Below, piece by piece: positions 6,558-13,266 of a stretch of 15,414 nt of DNA. How positions within the stretch are numbered: position 1 is the stretch's first letter; each line of letters starts with the position of its first letter. The notes under the pieces are model-generated. The model saw nothing but the letters and a program-made list of their open reading frames with translations. It ran no database searches and was not told the DNA's origin. The DNA comes from DATAVB01 sp040414495. GTDB taxonomy: Bacteria; Actinomycetota; Actinomycetes; Mycobacteriales; QHCD01. Position numbers and translations under genes: made by a program. The DNA is taken from positions 1 through 15,414 of the forward strand of contig JBEDUI010000284.1 of NCBI GenBank assembly GCA_040414495.1, given 5' to 3'.

Positions 6558-7289
6558 ATGTGGCAGACGATTGTGCTCGCCCAGATCCAGGCCGCGGCTC
6601 GGACGCGGGGCGCGATCTCGGTCCGTGCGGTGGGTTCGGTGACGGCCGATGCGGTCGACGAATGGAGCGATCTGGACGCCATGGTCGTGGTGCCCCAGGG
6701 CCGGACAGCGGATTTCTGGCCCGGATTGGACTGGTTCCCCGACCTGGGCGAGATCGCGGCGCGATCGCCGGGATTCCCCCGGCCGACCGCGGTCGGCACC
6801 TCGTTGCTGTTGGGTGACGGCCGCAAGATCGACGTGACGGTGGTCGAGGAACACCGGGAGGCCGAGCACCTCGCCATGCTGGCCGATCTTCGCCCAGCCG
6901 CGAACAGCATCGACGGCTCGACGCTCGACAGCATTGCCTCTCAGGTTGTCTTTGACACGGTGATGGCCATTGGTCGGTCGGCCCGCGGTGAGCGACTCCT
7001 GGCCACCCAATTGGCGCTCGGCCTGTATGGGCGGTGTCTGGATGCCGCAATGGTGATCCGCGATCTGGCGACCGGTACCTGTGTCCATTCGCGACCGTCC
7101 GAACAGGACGAGCTGGCGGACCTCATTCCAGCCATCCCGGCCAAGCCCAAGCCGGCCGATGTACTGGCGATGATCTCCGCCGCGCTGGATTGCTTCGAGC
7201 AAATTCTCGCCCAGAGCCCGTACCAACCCGCCTTCCCGCGCGGCGTTCTGGACCAACTCCTCAACCGGGCGAGAGCCGCACTGGAATAG
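6558..7289 (+). CDS. Nucleotidyltransferase domain protein (aminoglycoside-adenylyltransferase-like)
   Basis: The 243-residue protein carries the minimal nucleotidyltransferase signature: Gly26-Ser27 (RAVGSVTADAVDEWSDLDAM), then Asp38-x-Asp40, and the third acidic residue Asp92 in RKIDVTVVE. These bind Mg-NTP and support transfer of a nucleotidyl group. The rest (about 100-243) is helical, as in the C-terminal substrate-binding domain of AadE/LinB-like enzymes. The substrate is unknown; a drug-modifying role is possible but not shown, and stand-alone enzymes of this type are common in actinomycetes. The start at ATG 6558 lacks a Shine-Dalgarno sequence and is preceded in frame by the ATG...TAG at 6525-6548, so the true start needs care. 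It is convergent with the LysE-type exporter gene. Confidence 0.82.
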   Translation: MWQTIVLAQIQAAARTRGAISVRAVGSVTADAVDEWSDLDAMVVVPQGRTADFWPGLDWFPDLGEIAARSPGFPRPTAVGTSLLLGDGRKIDVTVVEEHREAEHLAMLADLRPAANSIDGSTLDSIASQVVFDTVMAIGRSARGERLLATQLALGLYGRCLDAAMVIRDLATGTCVHSRPSEQDELADLIPAIPAKPKPADVLAMISAALDCFEQILAQSPYQPAFPRGVLDQLLNRARAALE

Positions 7290-7301
7290 TTAAGTGCACC
7301 A

Positions 7302-7311
7302 GGAGCGCTCC
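7302..7311. other. Perfect palindrome GGAGCGCTCC between convergent genes
   Basis: This is a ten-base palindrome without a loop, in the 34-base gap between the nucleotidyltransferase and exporter stop codons. With no loop and no T tract it does not look like an intrinsic terminator. It may be chance. Confidence 0.3.
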
Positions 7312-7323
7312 GCAACGTTCATC

Positions 7324-7959
7324 CTATTGGGACTCAGCCGCCACGCGAATGCCCAGTCCGATGAGGACAGTCCCGCACAATGTGTCCAATAGACGGCGGA
7401 CCCGGGCCCGACTGAACCACTGGCGCGCCCGGCCGATCAGTGCGGCGAATCCCAGGTACAACGCCGTTTCTACGGTGATCTGCAGCAACCCGAGGATGGC
7501 CGCGGTCGGCAGCACCGGATATCCGTGCGGGATGAATTGCGGATAAAACGCGAATGCGAACACCGCGGCCTTCGGATTAGCCAGATTGGTGAGCAGGCCG
7601 ATCGCGTAGCCACCGCCTCGGCCCCGCGGCACCAGTCGCGTCGCTTGGGTGAGCGGCTCACAATCCCCGCGCCGCGCGGCCCGTAGCGCCTGAATACCGA
7701 GCACCGCCAGCACGAGCGCACCGGCCACCCGCAGCACCGTGAACGCAATATGCGACGCGGCCACCAGCGCGGCAACTCCGGCCCCGGCCGCGATGATCCA
7801 CAGGTAGATGCCCGTTTCCAGGCCAAGCACGACCGGCACGCCGGAGCGGAATCCGCCGACGGCACAACGGCGGATCAGCAGCGCTATCGCCGGACCGGGA
7901 ATCGACGCGATGAGGAATACGGCACCAAGAAATGCGGGCAGTTGCTGCAGCAGGGCCAT
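7324..7959 (-). CDS. LysE/RhtB family amino-acid or small-metabolite exporter
   Basis: The 211-residue protein is the usual size for this family. It has about six hydrophobic segments: roughly 8-28, 40-68, 72-92, 116-143, 148-174 and 192-207. The diagnostic Pro-Gly-Pro lies in the first helix (SIPGPAIALL, 19-28) and Asn-Leu-Ala-Asn-Pro-Lys at 125-130. Family members sit in the cytoplasmic membrane and expel amino acids or related compounds; the substrate here is unknown. ATG 7959 was chosen over upstream starts because those would overlap the lipoprotein gene and add a charged, non-family N terminus. It is 37 bases behind the lipoprotein gene on the same strand and may share its transcript. 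Confidence 0.9.
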   Translation of the reverse strand: MALLQQLPAFLGAVFLIASIPGPAIALLIRRCAVGGFRSGVPVVLGLETGIYLWIIAAGAGVAALVAASHIAFTVLRVAGALVLAVLGIQALRAARRGDCEPLTQATRLVPRGRGGGYAIGLLTNLANPKAAVFAFAFYPQFIPHGYPVLPTAAILGLLQITVETALYLGFAALIGRARQWFSRARVRRLLDTLCGTVLIGLGIRVAAESQ

Positions 7960-7996
7960 GCGGTCGATCGTCTCACGAGCCGTCCGTGTGGGCGCA

Positions 7997-8560
7997 TTAA
8001 TCCCGGCTCGCACGCCAGGCGTTCACCGCCAGCCGGCCGGTCGTACCGATATCGATCCCGCCGGACGGGGCTACGAGCTGCGCCGGTTCGCCCGCGGCCG
8101 GCGCGACCTGCAGGTACGTACCGGTCGTGGCCGAACCGGTGACGGTATTACGCCACAACACCCTCGCCTGCGCCGTTTCGCCGGGCCGCAGCAACACGGG
8201 GCGGGGCGGCGCGTCGTAGCTGTCCGGCGCGCTGACCGGCTCGGATCCGTTGCCGACGGTGACATCGAGTGGCCGGCGCTGCCCGTCCAGCATGCGGATG
8301 ACCGGATAGCCCTGCACCCGGTAGGCGACCGTGCCGCAGTTGCGCAGTTCGAGCCCCAACGCCCGCAGGCCCAGCGCGCCATCGACTGGGCCGGCGGTGA
8401 TCTGCACGCCGCCCCGGCAGCTCTCGGTCGGCGTCTTCGTCCGGACCGTCTGGCTACGATCCGCGGATGCCGGCGGCTTCGTGCTGGGCGTGTCGCACCC
8501 AGTAAGCAGTGCAGCCACGCTTAGCAGAACGCCAACGCGGGCGGGCGAACGTTCAGTCAT
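7997..8560 (-). CDS. Lipoprotein with DUF4232 domain
   Basis: The 187-residue protein starts at ATG 8560. The N terminus has Arg residues, a hydrophobic stretch and a lipobox Leu19-Thr-Gly-Cys22, so it should be exported, diacylated on Cys22 and held at the outer face of the membrane. After a Pro/Thr/Ser linker, residues 48-185 match DUF4232: Cys48, LGLELRNCGTVAYRVQGYPV (68-87) and a late QARVLWRN strand. The two cysteines (48 and 75) probably pair, as the family pattern suggests. The function of DUF4232 is unknown; it has an immunoglobulin-like beta layout. The frame is open much further upstream, but that part overlaps the kinase gene. It is 34 bases behind the kinase stop and 37 before the exporter start. 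Confidence 0.9.
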   Translation of the reverse strand: MTERSPARVGVLLSVAALLTGCDTPSTKPPASADRSQTVRTKTPTESCRGGVQITAGPVDGALGLRALGLELRNCGTVAYRVQGYPVIRMLDGQRRPLDVTVGNGSEPVSAPDSYDAPPRPVLLRPGETAQARVLWRNTVTGSATTGTYLQVAPAAGEPAQLVAPSGGIDIGTTGRLAVNAWRASRD

Positions 8561-8594
8561 CGTCAAAGACTCGCACGCCGGTGCTGGCTGGTTC

Positions 8595-9584
8595 TCAGGA
8601 CTCCCCCGGCTCGGCGAGCGGCTGGCGGACTCGTTTGAGGGTCCGCTGACAGAGTCCGTCAAGCGTCCATGCATCGCCGGTCCACTGCGTCGCACGTAGC
8701 CAGTCCCCGACGTCCCACAATGCGCGAGACGCCTTGAATACCGGCAGCGAATCCCGCTCGGCGACGGTGAGTGGGCGGACCTCTTCGTACCCGGCGAGAA
8801 ACGCTGTCCACTTCTGTTGCTCTTCACCACTTTCGCGGGGGTGACGATAGAACGTCGCCAAATCGTAGGCGCGCCAACCAAATCCGCAGTGATCGAAGTC
8901 GAAGAGCATGAACGTGCCCTCGGCCGTCACATGCATGTTGCTGTCGTGGGCGTCGGCGTGAATCGGGCCGTACGTACCCGGACCCCAGGTATGCCGGCAG
9001 ATAGCGTCCTTCAGCTGCTGGGCGACGTCGCCCAGTTCGGCGAAGAAGTCCTCTTCCTCAGGCGTGACGTACGGCTTTATAGCGGCCAGCGGCATATCGA
9101 TCAAAATCGCGAGATCCAAGTGGTAGCGGCTTTTCGTCGACTCGAAGGTATCCATGGCGCAGTGCATCCGCGCAATCTCCCGACCTACGCTCTGCCAGAG
9201 CCTTTCATCAAAAGGCTGTGAGCCGAGCGTCCGGCCGGGCGCAAACGTAAAGACTGCGTAGCTGCGCTGACCTTCAGGTGCGTCCAGCCGGCCGAGCAAC
9301 TCACCGGACCGTCGCGGGTACGGGTTCGCCACCGGTAGGCCGGACACGGCTAAGTATTCGAGCAATTCGAGTTCGAAGCACACATCGGCTTCCGAACCCA
9401 ACCAGTACTTATCCTTGGCGTAAACGCGAAGTACGCGTCGATCCCCATCGCCATCGGTGATCAGGTACGCGTCGTTGAAGCCGCGTTGGAGCAGCTTGGC
9501 AGTGACCGGCGGCCGAATCTCGTACTCTCGCCGGACAAGCTCACCGAGGTCATCAGGATGCAGTAACGAGCGGATTGTGCGCAT
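8595..9584 (-). CDS. APH-fold phosphotransferase (aminoglycoside/homoserine-kinase-like)
   Basis: The 329-residue protein has the APH kinase layout: an N-lobe with RVLRVYAKDKYWL (50-62) and FELELLEYLAVSGLPVANPY (70-89), and a catalytic loop His209-Ala-Asp211-Ala-His-Asp-Ser-Asn216. The metal-binding Asp-Phe-Asp (229-231) and GFGWRAYDLATFYRHP (234-249) follow. This should phosphorylate a small hydroxylated molecule using ATP in the cytoplasm; the substrate is not readable, and SrkA/YihE-like protein kinase activity is an alternative. The position before the catalytic Asp is Ala and not the common Gly (HGD), but the essential Asp and Asn are present. The usual invariant N-lobe Lys is not obvious; Arg53 or Lys57 may fill it. 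ATG 9584 (MRTIRSLL) is preferred over ATG 9620, which would add 12 atypical residues. No Shine-Dalgarno sequence is visible at either. Confidence 0.88.
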   Translation of the reverse strand: MRTIRSLLHPDDLGELVRREYEIRPPVTAKLLQRGFNDAYLITDGDGDRRVLRVYAKDKYWLGSEADVCFELELLEYLAVSGLPVANPYPRRSGELLGRLDAPEGQRSYAVFTFAPGRTLGSQPFDERLWQSVGREIARMHCAMDTFESTKSRYHLDLAILIDMPLAAIKPYVTPEEEDFFAELGDVAQQLKDAICRHTWGPGTYGPIHADAHDSNMHVTAEGTFMLFDFDHCGFGWRAYDLATFYRHPRESGEEQQKWTAFLAGYEEVRPLTVAERDSLPVFKASRALWDVGDWLRATQWTGDAWTLDGLCQRTLKRVRQPLAEPGES

Positions 9585-9643
9585 GAACGCTAACCATATA
9601 TGCGGCCCGCTTGCGCGCATCCGATTTCGACAGATGAGCGGGC

Positions 9644-10261
9644 TCAGTCCTCGATTTCCTGGGTCTGGGTGAGCAGGCGGGTCATCTCGTTGACCTCTTC
9701 ATCGAATGTGCTCCGTCTTACCCGGGAGCCGCAGGAGCGCATCAGCCGGACGAAATCGGCGGCGCCGCGGTCGATGCGCTCGGCCAGCTGCGAGGAGTTG
9801 CCGAAATCCTCGGTCGCGGCGTACACACCGGTCGGCGACACAACAGCGTGCAGGTAGGAAAACATCGGCCGCAGCGCGTGTTCGAGCACGAGCGAATGTC
9901 GTTCCGTTCCGCCCGTGGCCGCGATCATCACCGGCATGTCCGAGAGCGTGTCCTCCGGCAGTACGTCGAAGAACGATTTGAAAAGCCCACTGAATGAGGC
10001 GTTGAACGCCGGCGTCACCGCGATGACGCCATCGGCACTACCCACGGTCTCGAACGCCGATTCCAGTTCTGCTGAAGCGAATCCGGTCAGCATCGCGTCC
10101 ATGATCGCCCGGCCGATCGTCCGTAATTCCACAATGGATGAAGTCACCAGGACGCCGGACTGAGTGAACTTGTCCCGTACCGCCGTGTTGATCTGATCGG
10201 CGAGCAGCCGGCTGCTGGACGGCTCGCGCAGCCCGCCGCTGATAACCGCCAGCGTGGTCAC
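9644..10261 (-). CDS. NADPH-dependent FMN reductase, CE1759-like LLM partner
   Basis: The 205-residue flavodoxin-like protein has a phosphate-binding loop near the start (SGGLREPSSSRLLAD, 8-22) and AVTPAFNASFSGLFKSFFDV (81-100), which contacts the flavin ring and dimer interface in this family. A Gly-Gly pair follows at 117-118. It should reduce FMN with NAD(P)H and supply FMNH2 to the monooxygenase encoded just upstream. The GTG start at 10261 overlaps the TGA of that gene by four bases (GTGA), a strong sign of translational coupling. The pairing and order match the CE1758/CE1759 type of LLM oxidoreductase plus FMN reductase known from corynebacteria and relatives. The protein is complete, with an acidic C terminus. 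Confidence 0.92.
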   Translation of the reverse strand: MTTLAVISGGLREPSSSRLLADQINTAVRDKFTQSGVLVTSSIVELRTIGRAIMDAMLTGFASAELESAFETVGSADGVIAVTPAFNASFSGLFKSFFDVLPEDTLSDMPVMIAATGGTERHSLVLEHALRPMFSYLHAVVSPTGVYAATEDFGNSSQLAERIDRGAADFVRLMRSCGSRVRRSTFDEEVNEMTRLLTQTQEIED

Positions 10262-11352
10262 TTTTGAGCCTCCTGCCGAGCGGCCAGCAGCGTTTCGTGC
10301 GTCGGCGCGGCCGGCACATCCTCGCCGCGCCCGACCTGGAATTCCTTACGCAGCACGGGAACTACCTCCTCGCCGAGCAGGTCGAGCTGTTCGAGCACGG
10401 TCTTCAGCGGCAGCCCGGCGTGGTCGATGAGAAACAGCTGCCGTTGATAATCGCCGACGTAGTCGCGGAAATGCAGGGTCCGTTCGATGACCTCCTGCGG
10501 TGAGCCGACCGTCAGCGGCGTCTGCGCGGTGAACTCCTCCAGCGACGGCCCGTGCCCGTACACCGGCGCGTTGTCGAAATACGGGCGGAATTCAGCGACC
10601 GCGTCCTGGCTACGCGGCCGCATGAACACCTGCCCACCCAGCCCGACGATCGCCTGATCGGGGCCGCCGTGGCCGTAATGCTCGAACCGGGTGCGATAAA
10701 GCTCGACCATTTTCTGGGTGTGCGAGGCCGGCCAGAAGATGTGGTTGGCGAAAAACCCGTCGCCGTAAAACGCCGCCAGCTCGGCGATTTCCGGCGTACG
10801 GATCGACCCGTGCCAGACGAATGGCGGCACCCCGTCCAATGGCTGCGGGGCCAACGTGAACCCCTGCAGCGGCGTGCGGTATTTCCCCTCCCAGTCCACC
10901 ACCGGCTCGCGCCACAGTCGACGCAACAGGTCGTAGTGCTCGACGGTCAGCGGAACCGCCGCCCGGATGTCCTGACCGAACCAGGGATACACCGGTCCGG
11001 TGTTGCCCCGACCGAGCATGAGATCCACCCGCCCGCCGGACAGATGCTGCAGTACGGAGAAATCCTCGGCGATCTTCACCGGATCGTTGGTCGTGATCAA
11101 GGTGGTGGAGGTAGAGAGGATCAGCCGTTCGGTCTGGGCCGCGATGAAGCCGAGCAACGTCGTTGGCGAAGACGGTGTGAACGGTGGATTGTGGTGCTCG
11201 CCGGTCGCGAATACATCGAGTCCTACTTCCTCCGCCTTTTTCGCGATCTGGACGGTCGCCTGAATCCGCTCCGCCTCGGTCGGGGTACGCCCGGTGGTCG
11301 GATCCGGCGTTACGTCGCCGACCGAGAAGATCCCGAATTGCATGCCCGACAT
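10258..11352 (-). CDS. LLM-class flavin-dependent oxidoreductase, CE1758-like
   Basis: The 364-residue protein has the luciferase-like barrel throughout: MQFGIFSVGDVTPDP at the start, EVGLDVFATGEHH (about 42-54), LILSTSTTLITTNDPVKIAE (about 77-96), LQHLSGGRVDLMLGRGN and PPFVWHGSIRTPEIAELAAF. The GEHHNPPF motif and the length fit the subgroup that uses free reduced FMN from a partner reductase. It is probably an oxygenase of small organic compounds; the substrate is unknown. The start at ATG 11352 is well supported by GGAGG five bases upstream (11358-11362). It overlaps the FMN reductase gene by four bases. It lies 112 bases behind the YCII gene on the same strand, with a perfect palindrome in the gap, so it may have its own promoter. 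Confidence 0.93.
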   Translation of the reverse strand: MSGMQFGIFSVGDVTPDPTTGRTPTEAERIQATVQIAKKAEEVGLDVFATGEHHNPPFTPSSPTTLLGFIAAQTERLILSTSTTLITTNDPVKIAEDFSVLQHLSGGRVDLMLGRGNTGPVYPWFGQDIRAAVPLTVEHYDLLRRLWREPVVDWEGKYRTPLQGFTLAPQPLDGVPPFVWHGSIRTPEIAELAAFYGDGFFANHIFWPASHTQKMVELYRTRFEHYGHGGPDQAIVGLGGQVFMRPRSQDAVAEFRPYFDNAPVYGHGPSLEEFTAQTPLTVGSPQEVIERTLHFRDYVGDYQRQLFLIDHAGLPLKTVLEQLDLLGEEVVPVLRKEFQVGRGEDVPAAPTHETLLAARQEAQK

Positions 11353-11357
11353 CCGTA

Positions 11358-11362
11358 CCTCC
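11358..11362 (-). promoter_or_regulatory. Ribosome binding site of the CE1758-like gene
   Basis: GGAGG on the minus strand lies five bases before ATG 11352. It supports this ATG over the internal one three codons later. Confidence 0.85.
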
Positions 11363-11404
11363 AGCCGCCAGGGATCGGCCTACCGCTCGAGTATGGATGA
11401 GAGC

Positions 11405-11414
11405 TACCCGGGTA
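11405..11414. promoter_or_regulatory. Perfect palindrome TACCCGGGTA upstream of the flavin oxidoreductase pair
   Basis: This ten-base dyad begins 53 bases upstream of the LLM start, inside the gap behind the YCII gene. It is a possible operator half-site region, but it is short and could be chance in GC-rich DNA. Confidence 0.3.
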
Positions 11415-11464
11415 CGCGGCCTGAGCCGGCATGACCCGGGGCACACGGGCCAGTTGCTACCCGT

Positions 11465-11821
11465 TCACCCGTGATCGACCAGTGGCTGGACCTGCACCGC
11501 GCTGTGGTCGTGCCGCACCTCGGCCAGGGCAGAGGCGAGCGCGATCGCCTCGTCGCGGTCCGCCGCCTCGATGACGTAGAAACCGCCCACCACCTCCTTG
11601 GTCTCCAGGAACGGGCCGTCGACGATCAGAGGCTTCTCACCATCACCAGCCCGCAGCGTCGCCGCGCTGCTCGATGACTCGAGCTGGCCCGAAGCACGAA
11701 TCGCCGCACCGGCACGCTCGCGGAAAACCCGGTGGCCCTCGTCAATCTCCTGCATCCGCTCGGCACTCATCGTGTCCCAGCGCTGCTCGTCGCCGTAAAT
11801 AAGGATGAGGTAGTTCGCCAT
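11465..11821 (-). CDS. YCII-related (DGPF domain) protein
   Basis: The 118-residue protein begins MANYLILIYGDEQRW and holds the family hallmark Asp68-Gly-Pro-Phe71 followed by LETKEVVGGFYVIEAADRDE and a helix of Ala/Leu/Glu. This small ferredoxin-like fold is common in actinobacteria, often near ECF sigma factors, none of which is present here. Biochemical function is mostly unknown; some YCII relatives act as dehalogenases or hydrolases, which cannot be inferred here. The frame extends upstream to 11911, but ATG 11821 gives the family start, with an AAGGA sequence 11 bases before it. It is divergent from the MocA-type gene. Confidence 0.93.
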   Translation of the reverse strand: MANYLILIYGDEQRWDTMSAERMQEIDEGHRVFRERAGAAIRASGQLESSSSAATLRAGDGEKPLIVDGPFLETKEVVGGFYVIEAADRDEAIALASALAEVRHDHSAVQVQPLVDHG

Positions 11822-11893
11822 GTCGCACACTGTCCTTCCCGCTCGGGTTGTCTCATGGTGTACGACGATCGGCGGTCGCGTAGATGGACACCT

Positions 11894-11927
11894 GCGCTGG
11901 AGGTTGTCCACTGTGGACCTCCAACGC
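11894..11927. promoter_or_regulatory. Imperfect palindrome, operator or hairpin candidate
   Basis: Left arm GCGCTGGAGGTTGTCCAC and right arm GTGGACCTCCAACGC are complementary apart from one mismatch and a three-base insertion in the left arm, around a single T. The core GTCCAC-T-GTGGAC is perfect. It sits 73-106 bases upstream of the YCII start and about 130 bases upstream of the MocA-type start. A site for a dimeric repressor controlling both genes is one reading. Confidence 0.55.
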
Positions 11928-12046
11928 TCAGAACATCCCGTACGCCGAATCTTTCGTGCCTAATTCGGCCGCGATCACGAACGTATGGCGTTGATAGGGT
12001 CTGCGCGGTGACTTTGTCGGAATCAGCGGCATTATGCATGATGTAC

Positions 12047-12051
12047 GGAGG
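12047..12051 (+). promoter_or_regulatory. Ribosome binding site of the MocA-type gene
   Basis: GGAGG lies five bases before ATG 12057. It fixes the start of the oxidoreductase. Confidence 0.85.
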
Positions 12052-12056
12052 CCAGG

Positions 12057-13109
12057 ATGACGGGAACGCAGCCGGTCCGCTTTGCCGCGGTTGGCCTGGA
12101 CCATGCGCATGTCTTCGGCCAGATCGCCGGGCTGCTCAAGGCCGGGGCGCAGCTGGTCGGGCTGGCCACCGACGACCCGCAGGCCGCCGTTGCCGCTAAG
12201 GTCCGCGAGACCTACCCGGATGTTCAGGTGTACGACGATCCGGCGCAGCTGCTGAGCCGCGAGGACGTCGATCTGATCGTCACCGCCGCCGTTCCCGACC
12301 GCCGCGGACCGATCGCCGTCCAGGCGCTGCGGGCGGGCAAGGACGTCGTCGCCGACAAACCGGGCTGCACCACTCTGGAGCAGCTCGCCGAGATTGAACG
12401 GGCGGTGGCTGAGACCGGCCGATTCTGGTCGGTCACCTTCTCTGAACGCTTCGAGGTTCGCAGCGTCGCCAAAGCCGGTCAGCTCGTACGGGCCGGACGG
12501 ATCGGCAAGGTCGTGCAGACTCTCGGCCTCGGGCCACACCGCGTCGGCGATCGCGCCCACCTGGCCGGCGGTCCCGGGCGGCCCGACTGGTTCTACGACG
12601 CATCGCGGTACGGCGGTGTGCTGACCGACATCGCCTCCCACCAGATCGACCAATTCCTCTGGTTCACCGAATCCACCACCGCGGAGGTCGTCGCCAGCAC
12701 GGTCGGCAATTTCGGCAACCCCGATACGCCTGGACTGCAGGATTTCGGCGAGGTGTTGCTGCGTAGCGACAATGCCCAGGGCTATATCCGGGTCGACTGG
12801 TACACGCCGGCCGGGCTGCCGACGTGGGGTGATGGTCGGTTGATCGTGCTGGGGACCGAGGGCTATATCGAAATGCGTAAGTACGTCGATATCGCCGGTC
12901 GCGACGGTCGGGACCACCTGTTCGTCGTCGATCAGAACAGTACGGAGTACGTCGATTCCTCGGATGTGGAGCTGAGTTACTACCCCGATTTGATCAACGA
13001 CGTTCGTAACCGGACCGCGACGGCCGCGCCGCAGAGCCACACCTTCGAGACAATGCGACTGGCGCTGACCGCGCAGCAGCAGGCGACCGTGCGAGGCGCG
13101 GCTCAGTAA
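12057..13109 (+). CDS. Gfo/Idh/MocA family oxidoreductase
   Basis: The 350-residue protein has an N-terminal NAD(P)-binding fold and a C-terminal substrate domain. The catalytic-lysine motif Asp100-Lys101-Pro102 (the family's EKP position) is present. So is D191-x3-His195 in GGVLTDIASHQIDQFLWF, the usual second catalytic region. Such enzymes oxidise or reduce sugars, inositols and related polyols in the cytoplasm. The first glycine loop reads AAVGLDHAHVFG, so the standard Gly-x-Gly-x-x-Gly is replaced by Gly-Leu-Asp-His-Ala-His. I have seen such His-rich loops in some MocA-type subgroups, so this looks like a subfamily trait and not decay. The start is supported by GGAGG five bases upstream. 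The gene is divergent from the YCII gene and is followed after 157 bases by the large edge gene on the same strand. Confidence 0.92.
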   Translation: MTGTQPVRFAAVGLDHAHVFGQIAGLLKAGAQLVGLATDDPQAAVAAKVRETYPDVQVYDDPAQLLSREDVDLIVTAAVPDRRGPIAVQALRAGKDVVADKPGCTTLEQLAEIERAVAETGRFWSVTFSERFEVRSVAKAGQLVRAGRIGKVVQTLGLGPHRVGDRAHLAGGPGRPDWFYDASRYGGVLTDIASHQIDQFLWFTESTTAEVVASTVGNFGNPDTPGLQDFGEVLLRSDNAQGYIRVDWYTPAGLPTWGDGRLIVLGTEGYIEMRKYVDIAGRDGRDHLFVVDQNSTEYVDSSDVELSYYPDLINDVRNRTATAAPQSHTFETMRLALTAQQQATVRGAAQ

Positions 13110-13168
13110 TCTTTTGGCAGATCTGTCACTGATACCCGACTTTTGCCGGATTCCCCATGCCGAGTTAC

Positions 13169-13184
13169 CCCACGCAATAGTGGG
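13169..13184 (+). other. Small hairpin CCCAC-GCAATA-GTGGG
   Basis: This has a five-base stem and a six-base loop, 59 bases after the MocA-type stop, with no T tract behind it. It could be a weak terminator or part of the leader of the next gene. Confidence 0.35.
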
Positions 13185-13203
13185 AAATTCCTGTGCCGCG
13201 CCA

Positions 13204-13248
13204 TCTCCGTAGGACAGAATTCCGGAGAATCGCGACGATCGCGTCGCG
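13204..13248 (+). promoter_or_regulatory. Two adjacent inverted repeats in the leader of the large edge gene
   Basis: TCTCCG (13204-13209) pairs with CGGAGA (13223-13228) over a 13-base loop. CGCGAC (13231-13236) pairs with GTCGCG (13243-13248) over GATCGC. The second ends four bases before the Shine-Dalgarno sequence, close enough to affect ribosome access if it folds in RNA. Confidence 0.4.
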
Positions 13249-13252
13249 CGCA

Positions 13253-13260
13253 GGGGGGAG
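13253..13260 (+). promoter_or_regulatory. Ribosome binding site of the large edge gene
   Basis: GGGGGGAG lies six bases before ATG 13267. It is strong, well spaced support for this start. Confidence 0.85.
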
Positions 13261-13266
13261 CCCGGA

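Larger units (their letters stand above)
11822..12056. promoter_or_regulatory. Divergent intergenic region (YCII and MocA-type genes)
   Basis: This 235-base space separates divergent starts and must hold promoters for both sides, though no convincing sigma-70 pair stands out. Its one clear structure is the long inverted repeat at 11894-11927. A GAAC-x7-GTTG resemblance near 11978 does not fit an SOS box. Confidence 0.5.

Noticed and set aside
6255..7256. Long minus-strand open frame opposite the nucleotidyltransferase
   Set aside because: It is antisense to a gene with intact catalytic motifs. Its product is Arg/Gly/His-rich with no domain, as expected for a GC-rich shadow frame.
7290..7323. 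GGAGCGCTCC as an intrinsic terminator between convergent genes
   Set aside because: The palindrome has no loop bases and no T tract on either strand, so a functional terminator hairpin is unlikely.
10552..11400. 282-codon plus-strand frame opposite the CE1758-like gene
   Set aside because: It is antisense to a clear LLM enzyme and Arg/Pro/Gln-rich, a shadow frame.
11970..12000. SOS-box-like GAAC...GTTG sequence
   Set aside because: Spacing is seven and not four bases and the second half-site is wrong, so it is not a LexA site.
11928..13040. 370-codon minus-strand frame opposite the MocA-type gene
   Set aside because: It is antisense to a well-supported oxidoreductase. Its sequence is low in family features and its codon positions mirror the real gene.
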